64,000 nucleotides of DNA from Promineifilum sp019695075 (GCA_026129185.1 JAHCIO010000020.1:1-64000), one strand, 5' to 3'; counted from the first letter of the stretch, positions 1 to 8,156 are shown. Translations and numbers: made by a program. The notes: a model not told the origin generated them from the letters alone.

Positions 1-1502
1 ATGCTATTGAAGGCCGAATCAGACGCGCGCGCGGCGCGTATGACTACTTCAGTTTCAGTACCCTCTATCGGGTCGATGCTATTGAAGGCACGGTCAACAT
101 CGCCCAAAACACCGAAGTCTTCATCGTTTCAGTACCCTCTATCGGGTCGATGCTATTGAAGGCATCCCCACGGCGGCCGAGTGCCTGACCTATCCCAGCG
201 GTTTCAGTACCCTCTATCGGGTCGATGCTATTGAAGGCTGAGCATCGTGGCCTGAGACGGGTCGCTCACTCCCAGTTTCAGTACCCTCTATCGGGTCGAT
301 GCTATTGAAGGCGCAACTGGCGCGCGGCCGTCTCGCCCGCCTCAGCCGTTTCAGTACCCTCTATCGGGTCGATGCTATTGAAGGCCCACGCCGCGCTCGC
401 CGACGATGCGTCGCGTCTCCAGTTTCAGTACCCTCTATCGGGTCGATGCTATTGAAGGCGCATCACGCGGCGGCCGGTCTCCAGTGTCGCGTCCCAGTTT
501 CAGTACCCTCTATCGGGTCGATGCTATTGAAGGCCTTCTTGGCCGTCTCCTGAGCCAGCACGATGCCCTGTTTCAGTACCCTCTATCGGGTCGATGCTAT
601 TGAAGGCCGAGAACTGGCGCTGGTCGCCGATGTCGAACTGGTGCGTTTCAGTACCCTCTATCGGGTCGATGCTATTGAAGGCCAGGACAAGGTCAACGAG
701 AAGATCGCCGCGGTCGCGTTTCAGTACCCTCTATCGGGTCGATGCTATTGAAGGCTCCAGCCCCAACGAGACGAACATGCTCCAGCTGAACCAGTTTCAG
801 TACCCTCTATCGGGTCGATGCTATTGAAGGCGGCATGGCGCATCTGATGCGCCTGTTAGCGGCCGAGGTTTCAGTACCCTCTATCGGGTCGATGCTATTG
901 AAGGCGTGCTATCGTGACGGCCTACGAGATGGCCGATGAGTGTTTCAGTACCCTCTATCGGGTCGATGCTATTGAAGGCTGCGCTGGGCAACGCCATAGC
1001 ACTCCTGAGAACAAAGTTTCAGTACCCTCTATCGGGTCGATGCTATTGAAGGCACATCGACGCGATACGCCGTGAGTTGCGCCCGCTGAGGTTTCAGTAC
1101 CCTCTATCGGGTCGATGCTATTGAAGGCCGCGGCGAGCGGATGGTTGCCACCGTGCTGCACAACCGTTTCAGTACCCTCTATCGGGTCGATGCTATTGAA
1201 GGCGTTCGATGGAGCATGTCCGACCTACCGCGCGTGGCTGAGTTTCAGTACCCTCTATCGGGTCGATGCTATTGAAGGCCGTTAATGCGCGTGACCTGCG
1301 CCGCGGCGACAGAGCGTTTCAGTACCCTCTATCGGGTCGATGCTATTGAAGGCGGAGGGCGGCTGGCCGGCGAAGCGGATCGAGGCCTGGGTTTCAGTAC
1401 CCTCTATCGGGTCGATGCTATTGAAGGCCCAGCACCAGACGACAACCGCCCTACCGACGAGCTAGTTTCAGTACCCTCTATCGGGTCGATGCTATTGAAG
1501 GC
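1..1502 (-). CRISPR. CRISPR array, 20 full repeats plus one cut repeat
   Basis: A 38-bp repeat (plus-strand start GTTTCAGTACCCTCTATCGG, end TGCTATTGAAGGC) is present as 20 identical full copies, the first at 52-89 and the last at 1465-1502. A 14-nt remnant lies at 1-14, so the array continues left of the window. The 20 spacers are 35-38 nt and all differ. I assign transcription to the minus strand. Read that way the repeat ends in ACTGAAAC, the usual type I 5' handle, and holds a short hairpin (ACCC/GGGT). The array then also lies downstream of cas1-cas2-cas4 with the leader between, the normal layout. No repeat decay is seen at the right edge, which fits a leader-proximal end. Spacer targets cannot be determined here. 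Confidence 0.97.
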
Positions 1503-1702
1503 CGTTTGTGTACTGTAGCATGACTCCGCGCTTTTTGCCATGTGTGCCCCGTTGCGTGGCTCCTGGGCCAACGTGGCGTGTCCGTTTCGGCCGCCGCCAC
1601 CTTTTTTGGGCCTCCCGGCCGTCCCCTTTTCGCAAGCCGTCTTTTGCTCACCAGCGCCCCCGATTTGCGAAAGCCCCACGCCCTCGTGTCATTCCGTCCG
1701 CC
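1503..1702 (-). promoter_or_regulatory. CRISPR leader with promoter-like elements
   Basis: This is the 200-bp gap between the last repeat and cas4, with no convincing gene. On the minus strand an extended -10 box (TGC then TACAGT, 1517-1512) lies about 10 bp before the first repeat. A weak -35 (TGGCAA, 1540-1535) sits 17 bp upstream. This would start the pre-crRNA almost at the first repeat. T-runs at 1531-1535 and 1601-1606 give it a less even composition than its neighbours. The leader role is inferred from position and repeat orientation. Confidence 0.55.
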
Positions 1703-2323
1703 CTAGGCCACGTCGTTGCAGAAGCGCCGAAATTCGCAATCGACGCACCGCGCCTGCTTCGTCGTCGGCTCCGGCATGCGCTGCCGCACGCCCATCGCCC
1801 GCAGGTCGTCCAACGCCGCGGCCAACTCCCCTCGCAGGCGCGGCGTGAAGCCCACTTCGACCGCCTTGCGCTGCGGCATCAGATAGAGAAAGCCGCGCTT
1901 CACCGGCGGCCCTTCCCCCGCCATCTCCAGCAGCCGCCCATAGGCCATCAGCTGTAGCCGGAAGTGCGCCCCCGCCTTGTCGCTGTCCTTGTAGTCGACC
2001 GGAATACGCTCGCCCGCCGTCGTGATCAACATGTCCAACTCCCCCGATAGCCCCAGTTCGGCCGACCACAGCGGCACGTTGAACGCCCGCTCGCCCGCGC
2101 CCAATCCATAGGCGCGCAGGCTGCGCCGCCGCTCGCGATCCTCCTCGGCCGCGTGCCGCTCCTGGCCGCTCTCCATCTTGTAGGTGATCGGCCTCACGTC
2201 CGGCAAAACCAGATGATAGTAGGCCACACGCGGACAGTAGACGTATTGCTTCAGATCGATGACGCGGAAGACCAACGGCTCGGCCTCCTCGCGGGTCGGC
2301 GTTTCCATCATTCTTGCCTCCAT
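1703..2323 (-). CDS. cas4: Cas4 CRISPR adaptation nuclease
   Basis: This 206-residue protein is the usual size for Cas4, the Fe-S, RecB-like exonuclease that trims prespacers and helps choose the PAM with Cas1-Cas2. An N-terminal YVYCPR motif (about residues 28-33) gives the first cluster cysteine. A C-terminal group ARCVDCEFRRFC (about 191-202) gives the other three. Between them lie a conserved Asp (ELDMLI) and an IPVDYKDSDK stretch that matches the RecB-type motif. The gene is third in a minus-strand cas1-cas2-cas4 set, separated from cas2 by a heptamer-repeat gap, and faces the leader. A second in-frame ATG five codons in leaves the exact start uncertain. Confidence 0.9.
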   Translation of the reverse strand: MEARMMETPTREEAEPLVFRVIDLKQYVYCPRVAYYHLVLPDVRPITYKMESGQERHAAEEDRERRRSLRAYGLGAGERAFNVPLWSAELGLSGELDMLITTAGERIPVDYKDSDKAGAHFRLQLMAYGRLLEMAGEGPPVKRGFLYLMPQRKAVEVGFTPRLRGELAAALDDLRAMGVRQRMPEPTTKQARCVDCEFRRFCNDVA

Positions 2324-2456
2324 GTATGGTTAGTATCCAGTGGTCAGTATCCAGTGGTCAGTAGGTCGGATCGTTAGGAGCGACAACTCAAGGGCACTGG
2401 CCACTGAACACTGCTTACTGCTTACTGCTTACTGCTTACTGCTTACTGCTTACTGC
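2324..2456. repeat. Heptamer tandem repeats between cas2 and cas4
   Basis: Two simple repeats fill this gap. A 14-mer, GTATCCAGTGGTCA, occurs twice in tandem at 2333-2360. The heptamer TTACTGC occurs seven times in tandem at 2415-2463, followed by a partial copy. The last copies run into the 3' end of cas2, whose stop codon (2459-2457) lies inside a heptamer. Similar unit lengths and G/C-rich variants recur at 13044-13071, 14034-14262, 16840-16920 and 62864-62940, so this is a genome-wide repeat class rather than a cas-specific signal. Confidence 0.9.
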
Positions 2457-2702
2457 TTACTGCTTACTGATCACCAACCGCTGCCCCCAATCCGTCTCAC
2501 AAATCGGGATGAGTTGGATGTTGCCCGGCCGCTTGCCCAGCAACTTCGACAGCTTCTTGAACAGCTCCTGCTGCAAGTTGCGCGAGATGTCGCCGGCGAA
2601 GGCGCTGAATTGCACCCGGTCGAGGCCATAATCGAGGCAGGCGTCGGCCACCTTCAGGCGGGCGCGGTCGTCGGCAATGTCGTAAATGACCAGGCAGTTC
2701 AT
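2457..2702 (-). CDS. cas2: Cas2 adaptation protein
   Basis: This 81-residue protein is the small dimeric partner of Cas1 in spacer integration. It starts MNCLVIYDIADDRARLKVAD, the typical Cas2 first beta strand with the conserved Asp of the ferredoxin-like fold. It continues with a YGLDRVQFSAFAG segment also characteristic of Cas2. The length is slightly short but within the family range. The last codons (ISKQ and stop) are written by the TTACTGC heptamer array, so the C-terminus may have been trimmed or rewritten by repeat expansion. It lies 86 bp downstream of cas1 and is followed by cas4. Confidence 0.92.
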   Translation of the reverse strand: MNCLVIYDIADDRARLKVADACLDYGLDRVQFSAFAGDISRNLQQELFKKLSKLLGKRPGNIQLIPICETDWGQRLVISKQ

Positions 2703-2788
2703 GGTCAGTGGTCAGCCGCCAGTGGTCAGCATCGGCATTCGATAGAAGACACTGACCGACTGGCTCACTGGATACTGTTGACTGCTTC
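2703..2788. repeat. Short GGTCAGT-like repeats between cas1 and cas2
   Basis: The 86-bp gap holds degenerate copies of a GTGGTCAG unit at 2703-2730 and an inverted counterpart (CACTGACC, CACTGGAT) at 2750-2772. It is the same repeat class as in the cas2-cas4 gap. No gene and no clear promoter was seen. Confidence 0.5.
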
Positions 2789-3832
2789 TCACCACGCCGC
2801 CAGGAACGGGTCATAGCGCTCCCGCTCGCCACGGACAAACGTGGCAATGTGGCGGGCCTGCATCTGGATGATACTGCGCAACGGGTGGCGCTTCTGCTCA
2901 TACCGCTCGCTCGTCTCCAGCCGTTCCAGCACCCGCTCGGCCAGCAGCCGCCGCGTGGCCTCGTCCAGATAGCCGCGCTCGTCCTGCCCCAGGGCCACGC
3001 CCTTATTCACCAAACCCAGGATCGTCCGGTCAACCACCGGCGCGCGGAACTCCTCGATCAGATCGTAGACCAGGCTCGGCTTGCCCGGCCGGTCGGTGTG
3101 GATGAAACCGGCATAAGGGTCCAGCCCGGCCAGCACCAGCGCCCGCTCCACCTGGCTATAGAGCACGCCGTAGCCATAGTTGAGGGCGCTGTTGAACGGG
3201 TCGCGCGCCCCCCGCCCCTCGCGGCCCGGCCAGCCCAGCGCCTCCGGCAGCAGGGCCTTGATCGCCCGCCAATACTTCTGCGCCGCCCGCCCCTCGATGG
3301 ACAACAGCGAGCCGCGCACGTCATCCACGGCGTAATGCTCGCGCAGGGCGACGAAATCAACGGCGCAGACCTCCTCCATGTGGTCGATGATCTCCCCGGC
3401 CAGCCAGCGCAACTCCTGGTGCAACGCCGCGTCGGTCTCCTTGCGATACTTGGCGGCGTACTTGACCAGGCGCGACTGATTCTCGATCTTGCCGCCGACG
3501 AAGGCCAGGGCCAACTGCACGCCGCGGCCGTCGCGAAACGCCTCCAACTGCGCCCGGCGCGTTAGCACCGTGGCCGCCAGCCCGGCGCTATAGAGGCCGG
3601 CATAGGGCGTGCCGCTGCCGCTGAGGAAGTGGATGGGGATGCCGTGTTCCACACAGGCGCGAATGGCCTCGGCGCTGATGCTGACGCCGCTGCTGCTGAT
3701 GGTGACGCTCTCCAGGTGGAGCAGGGGGGCCTGGGCCAGCACCTCCTTCTGCTTGGTGATCTTGAGGCGCTCGCTGTATTTGCCGACGTGGGAGCCGAAC
3801 TGGTCGGCGATGAGGTCGTGGATGATGGGCAT
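2789..3832 (-). CDS. cas1: Cas1 integrase
   Basis: This 347-residue metal-dependent integrase inserts new spacers at the leader end together with Cas2. The N-terminal part is the beta-rich domain (from MPIIHDLIADQFGSHVGKY). The C-terminal helical domain contains the catalytic region: the Glu in ALNYGYGVLYSQVE (about residues 216-229) and the His and Asp in GFIHTDRPGKPSLVYDLIEE (about 246-265). Length and motif spacing match type I Cas1. A strong Shine-Dalgarno (AAGGAGG on the minus strand) precedes the ATG. A candidate promoter, TGGGAA-17 bp-TACAAT, lies at 3886-3858. It is the first gene of the adaptation operon. Confidence 0.95.
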   Translation of the reverse strand: MPIIHDLIADQFGSHVGKYSERLKITKQKEVLAQAPLLHLESVTISSSGVSISAEAIRACVEHGIPIHFLSGSGTPYAGLYSAGLAATVLTRRAQLEAFRDGRGVQLALAFVGGKIENQSRLVKYAAKYRKETDAALHQELRWLAGEIIDHMEEVCAVDFVALREHYAVDDVRGSLLSIEGRAAQKYWRAIKALLPEALGWPGREGRGARDPFNSALNYGYGVLYSQVERALVLAGLDPYAGFIHTDRPGKPSLVYDLIEEFRAPVVDRTILGLVNKGVALGQDERGYLDEATRRLLAERVLERLETSERYEQKRHPLRSIIQMQARHIATFVRGERERYDPFLAAW

Positions 3833-4050
3833 GGGAACCTCCTTAACTTGACATAATATTGTAAGTAATACCCGATGTATTTCCCAGCAGATGAGCCGGA
3901 TGGTCTATTTCGGCCATTCACACTATACCGCTTTCACACCCGAAGAATGGAAACGGGGCGCGGGGAGAAATTGCCCATGCAGTGTTCCATACTGGAAACA
4001 GGCCGATGTCATCCTTCGATCAATCCAAATTGAAATAAGGAGAGTAGGAC
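3833..4050. promoter_or_regulatory. Divergent control region between cas1 and the HTH gene
   Basis: This AT-richer region separates the minus-strand adaptation genes from the plus-strand regulators. It holds a candidate minus-strand promoter (TGGGAA at 3886-3881, TACAAT at 3863-3858). It also holds two copies of the motif TGGAAAC (3948-3954 and 3993-3999). The second is part of an inverted repeat with GTTCCA (3984-3989). A further copy in reverse orientation (GTTTCCA, 4395-4401) lies in front of the WYL gene. The motif is a candidate operator for one of the two HTH proteins encoded next door. This is inference. A Shine-Dalgarno (AAGGAG) precedes the ATG at 4051. Confidence 0.4.
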
Positions 4051-4257
4051 ATGTTTGGCAAAAAGGATGACAAACTCGAACGGCTATTCCAGATTGGCAA
4101 GCTCGTGCGTGAGCAGCCGGGCATTACTCAGGCTGACCTCGCCCGCCGGCTCAAGGTGACCCCCGCCACCATTTGCAAAGACCTGTCCATCATCCAGCGC
4201 CGCGCCGGCATTCTTCTGACCGAAGACGAGCGTGGCCGGCTCCATTGGTTTGAGTAA
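4051..4257 (+). CDS. Small DeoR-like HTH protein
   Basis: This 68-residue protein consists of little more than one winged helix-turn-helix. The recognition region ITQADLARRLKVTPATICKDLSIIQRR lies at about residues 25-51 and the wing, ILLTEDERGRLHWFE, at the end. The wing closely resembles LISDERGRWRID in the WYL regulator encoded 190 bp downstream, so the two look like relatives. It has no effector or dimerisation domain. It could act as a compact DNA-binding partner or competitor of the WYL protein at cas promoters. This role is inferred from position only. Confidence 0.65.
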   Translation: MFGKKDDKLERLFQIGKLVREQPGITQADLARRLKVTPATICKDLSIIQRRAGILLTEDERGRLHWFE

Positions 4258-4275
4258 GGCGAGGCTCTGGTGAAA

Positions 4276-4304
4276 TTGGATTCGTAAGGAAGCGGCTCTA
4301 TAAT
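4276..4304 (+). promoter_or_regulatory. Promoter of the WYL-cas3 operon
   Basis: TTGGAT (4276-4281), a 17-bp spacer and a perfect TATAAT (4299-4304) form a good sigma-70-type promoter. It would start transcription near 4311, leaving a 135-nt leader before the WYL gene. The leader contains a GTTTCCA motif (4395-4401) shared with the cas1/HTH divergent region, a possible operator. Confidence 0.65.
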
Positions 4305-4445
4305 AGGATTTGCCTGTGCTCGCCAACGAAATCAAATCTGTGCCATGATGCCTCCCACTTCCGCAGCCCCGAATCACCGGCCAGCTGGTCGACTGTTTCC
4401 ATTTTGCGACCGGCGATGGGTTATCATGTAGCCACGAGGTAAACC

Positions 4446-5489
4446 ATGAGCCGAGGCATGAGCCGCGCCGCGCGGCTACGTGAAGAAGAGATGCTCTACA
4501 TCCAGCGTGCTTTCAGCGACCAGGAGATGGCCGATCGCATGGGCGTCACCCGCTCCACCATCTGGAAGGATCGCGAGACGTTGCGCGCCGACGGGGTGCC
4601 ACTCATCTCCGATGAACGCGGCCGCTGGCGAATCGACCGCAGCCGCTACCTGTCGGCCGTGCGGCTAAATCTCTATGAAGCGCTGTCGCTCTATCTGGCC
4701 GCTCGCCGCGCCTCACGCCAGACGCAGACGGCCCGCCAACACGCCGCCAGTGCCCTGTCGAAGCTAGCCACCGCCCTCCACCAACCGATGGCCAGGCGTT
4801 TGGTGGACGCGGCCGAGAGTGTGCACCAGCAACAACCGCCCATTGACCGCACCAAGGTCATAGAGACCGTGGCTCGGGCATGGGCGGAGCATATTCCTCT
4901 CAATATCGAATACGAACGCCGTCGCGGTGAGCCAACCAAGCGCCACCGTGTCAAGCCCTACCTCATTGAGCCGTCGCAGTGGAGCGACAGCGTCTACCTG
5001 ATTGGTCACAGCGACCTGAGCGACGACATTATCCCCTTCAAGATCGAGCGCATCGTTCGCGCCTCACTGGGGAGTGGCAGCTTCGAACTGCCGACCGACC
5101 TGGACGAACAACGCCTGTTGCGCCACGCCTGGGGCATTTGGTACACCGACCACGAACCGGAGATGGTGCGCCTGCAATTCGCTTCCGGCATGGCCGCGCA
5201 ACGCCTGCGCGAGAGCGTGTGGCATCCCTTAGAGACCGTCAATCCGACGGCCGACGGCGGCTGCCTGTGGTCGTGCCCGGTTGACGAGTGGCGGGAGATG
5301 CTGCCGTGGGTGCGGGGGTGGGGGGCGGATGTAACTGTCTTGGCGCCGGAAGAGATGCGGCGTGAGATGACCGGCGAGGCGCGACGCCTGGCCGAGTGCT
5401 ACGGTTGGCGCGCCCATCGCGGCGATGAAGCTCCTGTCTCCCCCTCCCTTGACCAGACCTTCCGCGACTTCTTTGGGGACGGGTCATGA
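4446..5489 (+). CDS. WYL-domain transcriptional regulator of the cas locus
   Basis: This 347-residue protein has an N-terminal helix-turn-helix (about residues 20-65, FSDQEMADRMGVTRSTIWKD) followed by a wing. A helical linker with Arg/Gln-rich segments comes next, then a WYL domain (about 150-230; IEYERRRGEPTKRHRVKPYLIEP, YLIGHSDLSDDI). The C-terminal part resembles WCX extensions. WYL domains sense ligands, probably nucleic acids or nucleotides, and are common regulators in CRISPR loci. The stop overlaps the cas3 start by 4 nt (ATGA), so it is translationally coupled to cas3. I infer that it controls its own operon and perhaps the divergent adaptation genes. Confidence 0.85.
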   Translation: MSRGMSRAARLREEEMLYIQRAFSDQEMADRMGVTRSTIWKDRETLRADGVPLISDERGRWRIDRSRYLSAVRLNLYEALSLYLAARRASRQTQTARQHAASALSKLATALHQPMARRLVDAAESVHQQQPPIDRTKVIETVARAWAEHIPLNIEYERRRGEPTKRHRVKPYLIEPSQWSDSVYLIGHSDLSDDIIPFKIERIVRASLGSGSFELPTDLDEQRLLRHAWGIWYTDHEPEMVRLQFASGMAAQRLRESVWHPLETVNPTADGGCLWSCPVDEWREMLPWVRGWGADVTVLAPEEMRREMTGEARRLAECYGWRAHRGDEAPVSPSLDQTFRDFFGDGS

Positions 5490-7993
5490 GCGACATAGAG
5501 GCATACGACTACCAGAAGCGAGTAAGCCAATTTCTGCTGTCGGGACGTAGCGTCATCCTCCAGGCTCCCACCGGCGCGGGCAAAACACGAGCCGCCCTGC
5601 TGCCCTATCTGCACGCCCGCGCCCACCTTGACCCCGACACGTTTCCGCGCAAGTGCCTCTACTCCGTACCCATGCGCGTGCTGGCCAACCAGTTCAACGA
5701 AGAGTATCGGAAGGTCGTTCAGACCTACGGCTGGCAGCGCAACCTGGCCGTCAACATCCAGACCGGCGATCGGCCAGATGATCGCCAAGTGGAAGGCGAC
5801 CTCGTCTTTGCCACAATCGACCAGACACTAAGCAATTTCCTGGGCATCCCCTACGCCCTGGGCGGCGGCGCAAGCAATCTGAACGTGGGCGCAGTTCTGT
5901 CCAGCTATCTGGTTTTCGACGAGTTTCACCTCTACGACCCCGATGTCATGCTGCCCACAGCGCTAGAGATGTTGCGCCAACTGCGCGATGTAACCCTCTT
6001 TGCCATTATGACTGCCACCTTCTCGACGGCCATGCTTGAACGGCTAGGCGAGCTTCTGGGGGCTACTGTCGTGCCCGAGGATGACGACCGTCGACGGGAA
6101 CTACTGAACGTTGGCACGCAGGTCGGCAAACAGCGCGTTTTCAACGCCCTCGACCAACCGTTGACAGCCGAGGCGGTGCTGGCCCGGCGCGGCCGGCGGA
6201 CGCTGTGCATCTGCAACACCGTCCACGCCGCGCAGACGCTCTATGAGACGCTGCACGAGGAACTGTTGCATCGCAACGACGGGACGGAGCTGCACCTGCT
6301 CCATTCGCACTACTTCCGCGCCGACCGCGATGCCGTCGAAGGCTGGGTGCGCGACAAAGCCAACTTCGGTCAAGGCCAGGCCGAGTACGACGGCCCGCCG
6401 CTCATCCTTGTTGCCACGCAAGTGGTCGAAGTCGGCTTGGATATGACTTGTGATGTACTGCATACGGAACTTGCGCCGGCCGCGTCTCTATTGCAGCGCG
6501 CTGGCCGCTGCGCCCGCTTCGCCAACGAGCAAGGCGAGGTCTATGTCTATCTGCCGCGCGATGAAAATGGTGAACCCGACTTCACACCCTACTTTATTAA
6601 ACGCCAAGCCCACAAGACGGAACGCGGCCGCCGGCTGTGCGCAGCCACGTGGGACGCGCTGACAACGCCCGACGCCGGCTTTACTGGCCAACATATGAGC
6701 TTTCTGCGCGAGCAGGCGCTCATCGACGCCGTCCACCGACCCATCGATGAGGAGATTCTGGAGCAGGTTGCCGCCGGCCGTGGCATCCGGCGCGATCAGA
6801 TGGCCCACGCCATGCAGACCGGTGACCGCAGCCTGGCCGCCGAACTCATTCGCGACATCGATACGCGCTTCCTGCTCATTCACCCCCAACCAGAGCGCGA
6901 TGAGCAATTGGCCCGCAATCCGTGGTACTATGAAGGTTTTGCCCTGCGCCCTGGAACATTGAGTCGGGCTTACAAGGAGCTTGACGAAAGTGGCATCGGC
7001 GAGGCGCCGTGGATCATGCAGCGCGTCTCAACCGTTGGCGACCGTAGCGAAGAGTCGCCGGCCCGTATCCCCCCACAGTACCGCTGGACGTACTTGAAAA
7101 CTGCCGGCGAGGTCTACAGTGCGCCTGTTGTCGCTATCCACCCGACGTTGGTGCGTTATGACCCGGCGGTCGGGTTGCGCTTCGGGCTTTCGGACGGCAA
7201 CATCTCTCTGCGGCGACGCAGCGGTCAAGAGCGCCACGCTGACTACGCTTATCGCCACGAGACCTACGCCGAACACGCCGCCGGCCTCTATCATGCCTAC
7301 TGCCGGCCGACGGTGGACGCGGCGCGTGGCGTCCGCCGTCTTTCCCTGCGGGACGAAGTGGCCTACTGCGTGCGACGACTAGAATCGCTACCCCGCTTTG
7401 GCCTGCAGCTGGACGACCTGGATCGCGTCGCGCGTGCGCTCTTCGCCGCCCACGACCTGGGCAAGCTTAACACTGCCTGGCAGAAGTGGGCCCACGACTG
7501 GCAACGGCAGGTCGGCCGTTTTCATGGCGGCGTGGATATGTCCTTGCCTGCCGGCTATATGGCGGCTCACACCGATTACGATGCATCGAAGGAACAAAAG
7601 GAGGCTCAGAAGAAGCTTGGCAAACGCCCGCACCACGCCGGTGAGAGTGCCATGGCCGCGGCCAACCTGTTGCTGGGGGTGTGCGGCGAGAACGAGCCGC
7701 TCTGGCGCGCCTCTCTCACTGCTATCGCCCGCCACCACCATGCCGCGACCGCCGGCTACAGCGCCTTCACCGCCCACCCCGCGGCGGCCGAGGCCTTTGC
7801 CGCAGCGCTGGCCGCCGTCGACCTTGATCAAGGGCTGGCGGCCGAGGCGTGGTGGTCGCCCGACGGTGTGGAAGACCTATCCGGCCTGTTGGTCGAGTTC
7901 GACTTGCGCCGAGCAGAGGCTGTTTGGCTCTACTTCCTATTGGTACGAATATTGCGTCTGGCGGATCAGCGGAGTCAGGAGCGTAGTGAGTAA
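5486..7993 (+). CDS. cas3: Cas3 helicase-nuclease with C-terminal HD domain
   Basis: This 835-residue protein unwinds and degrades target DNA after recruitment by the crRNA complex. The SF2 helicase comes first: Walker A QAPTGAGKT (about residues 27-35), DEFH box (about 144-147), and motif VI QRAGRCAR (about 337-344). The HD nuclease domain comes last: an EHAAGLYHAY segment near 597, HDLGK at 656-660, then HHAGES and ARHHH downstream. Most Cas3 proteins have HD first, so this order is uncommon, although known in some subtypes. It overlaps the WYL gene by 4 nt. Its TAA at 7991-7993 marks the end of the regulatory half of the locus. A separate promoter drives the effector genes downstream. Confidence 0.93.
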   Translation: MSDIEAYDYQKRVSQFLLSGRSVILQAPTGAGKTRAALLPYLHARAHLDPDTFPRKCLYSVPMRVLANQFNEEYRKVVQTYGWQRNLAVNIQTGDRPDDRQVEGDLVFATIDQTLSNFLGIPYALGGGASNLNVGAVLSSYLVFDEFHLYDPDVMLPTALEMLRQLRDVTLFAIMTATFSTAMLERLGELLGATVVPEDDDRRRELLNVGTQVGKQRVFNALDQPLTAEAVLARRGRRTLCICNTVHAAQTLYETLHEELLHRNDGTELHLLHSHYFRADRDAVEGWVRDKANFGQGQAEYDGPPLILVATQVVEVGLDMTCDVLHTELAPAASLLQRAGRCARFANEQGEVYVYLPRDENGEPDFTPYFIKRQAHKTERGRRLCAATWDALTTPDAGFTGQHMSFLREQALIDAVHRPIDEEILEQVAAGRGIRRDQMAHAMQTGDRSLAAELIRDIDTRFLLIHPQPERDEQLARNPWYYEGFALRPGTLSRAYKELDESGIGEAPWIMQRVSTVGDRSEESPARIPPQYRWTYLKTAGEVYSAPVVAIHPTLVRYDPAVGLRFGLSDGNISLRRRSGQERHADYAYRHETYAEHAAGLYHAYCRPTVDAARGVRRLSLRDEVAYCVRRLESLPRFGLQLDDLDRVARALFAAHDLGKLNTAWQKWAHDWQRQVGRFHGGVDMSLPAGYMAAHTDYDASKEQKEAQKKLGKRPHHAGESAMAAANLLLGVCGENEPLWRASLTAIARHHHAATAGYSAFTAHPAAAEAFAAALAAVDLDQGLAAEAWWSPDGVEDLSGLLVEFDLRRAEAVWLYFLLVRILRLADQRSQERSE

Positions 7994-7994
7994 T

Positions 7995-8080
7995 GTATCC
8001 TCTAGCGGATCGACTTCGCCCTATAGTACGCCAGGCAGTAAGTTTCAGTACCCTCTTTAGGGTCAATCGTCTACTCCAAT
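7995..8080 (-). ncRNA. crRNA-like regulatory RNA: degenerate repeat, 28-nt spacer, degenerate repeat
   Basis: Two decayed copies of the array repeat lie here in the same orientation as the array. The copy at 8042-8069 matches 23 of 28 repeat positions, including the first 15. Read on the minus strand it keeps the hairpin (lengthened to ACCCT/AGGGT) and an intact ACTGAAAC handle. The copy at 7995-8013 matches 16 of 19. Its stem reads ATCC/GGAT instead of ACCC/GGGT, a compensatory double change that preserves pairing. Between them (8014-8041) is a 28-nt spacer. So a minus-strand transcript would carry a 5' handle, a guide and a 3' Cas6-type hairpin. A perfect minus-strand -10 (TATAAT, 8145-8140) lies about 60 nt upstream of the handle-bearing repeat, with no good -35. 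The arrangement resembles the single-guide Cas-regulating RNAs known from other CRISPR loci. Confidence 0.75.
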
Positions 8081-8127
8081 TAAGATACCACATGGAGCAG
8101 TTTCGTGTCCACAACAAAAACCCACTA

Positions 8128-8156
8128 TTGACAGGCTGGATTATAGAGCTTATACT
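8128..8156 (+). promoter_or_regulatory. Consensus promoter of the CRISPR effector operon
   Basis: TTGACA (8128-8133), a 17-bp spacer and TATACT (8151-8156) give a near-perfect sigma-70 promoter with a start near 8163. The leader is about 28 nt and contains a Shine-Dalgarno (AAGGGAG, 8179-8185) before the ATG at 8191. The spacer region also holds the opposite-strand TATAAT of the regulatory RNA, so the two promoters overlap. Confidence 0.85.

Noticed and set aside
1..1502. Plus-strand transcription of the array
   Set aside because: The resulting handle (TTGAAGGC) is atypical, there would be no leader next to the cas genes, and the mini-array preserves the opposite handle.
299..1518. Several open frames inside the array, translating the repeat as FSTLYRVDAIEG or SVPSIGSMLLKA
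   Set aside because: They are products of the repeat sequence and are not genes.
2415..2463. The TTACTGC heptamers as a target or sponge for the mini-array guide, which begins TTACTGCC
   Set aside because: Only the first seven guide bases match, no CC-type PAM is adjacent, and the heptamer belongs to a repeat class found throughout the window.
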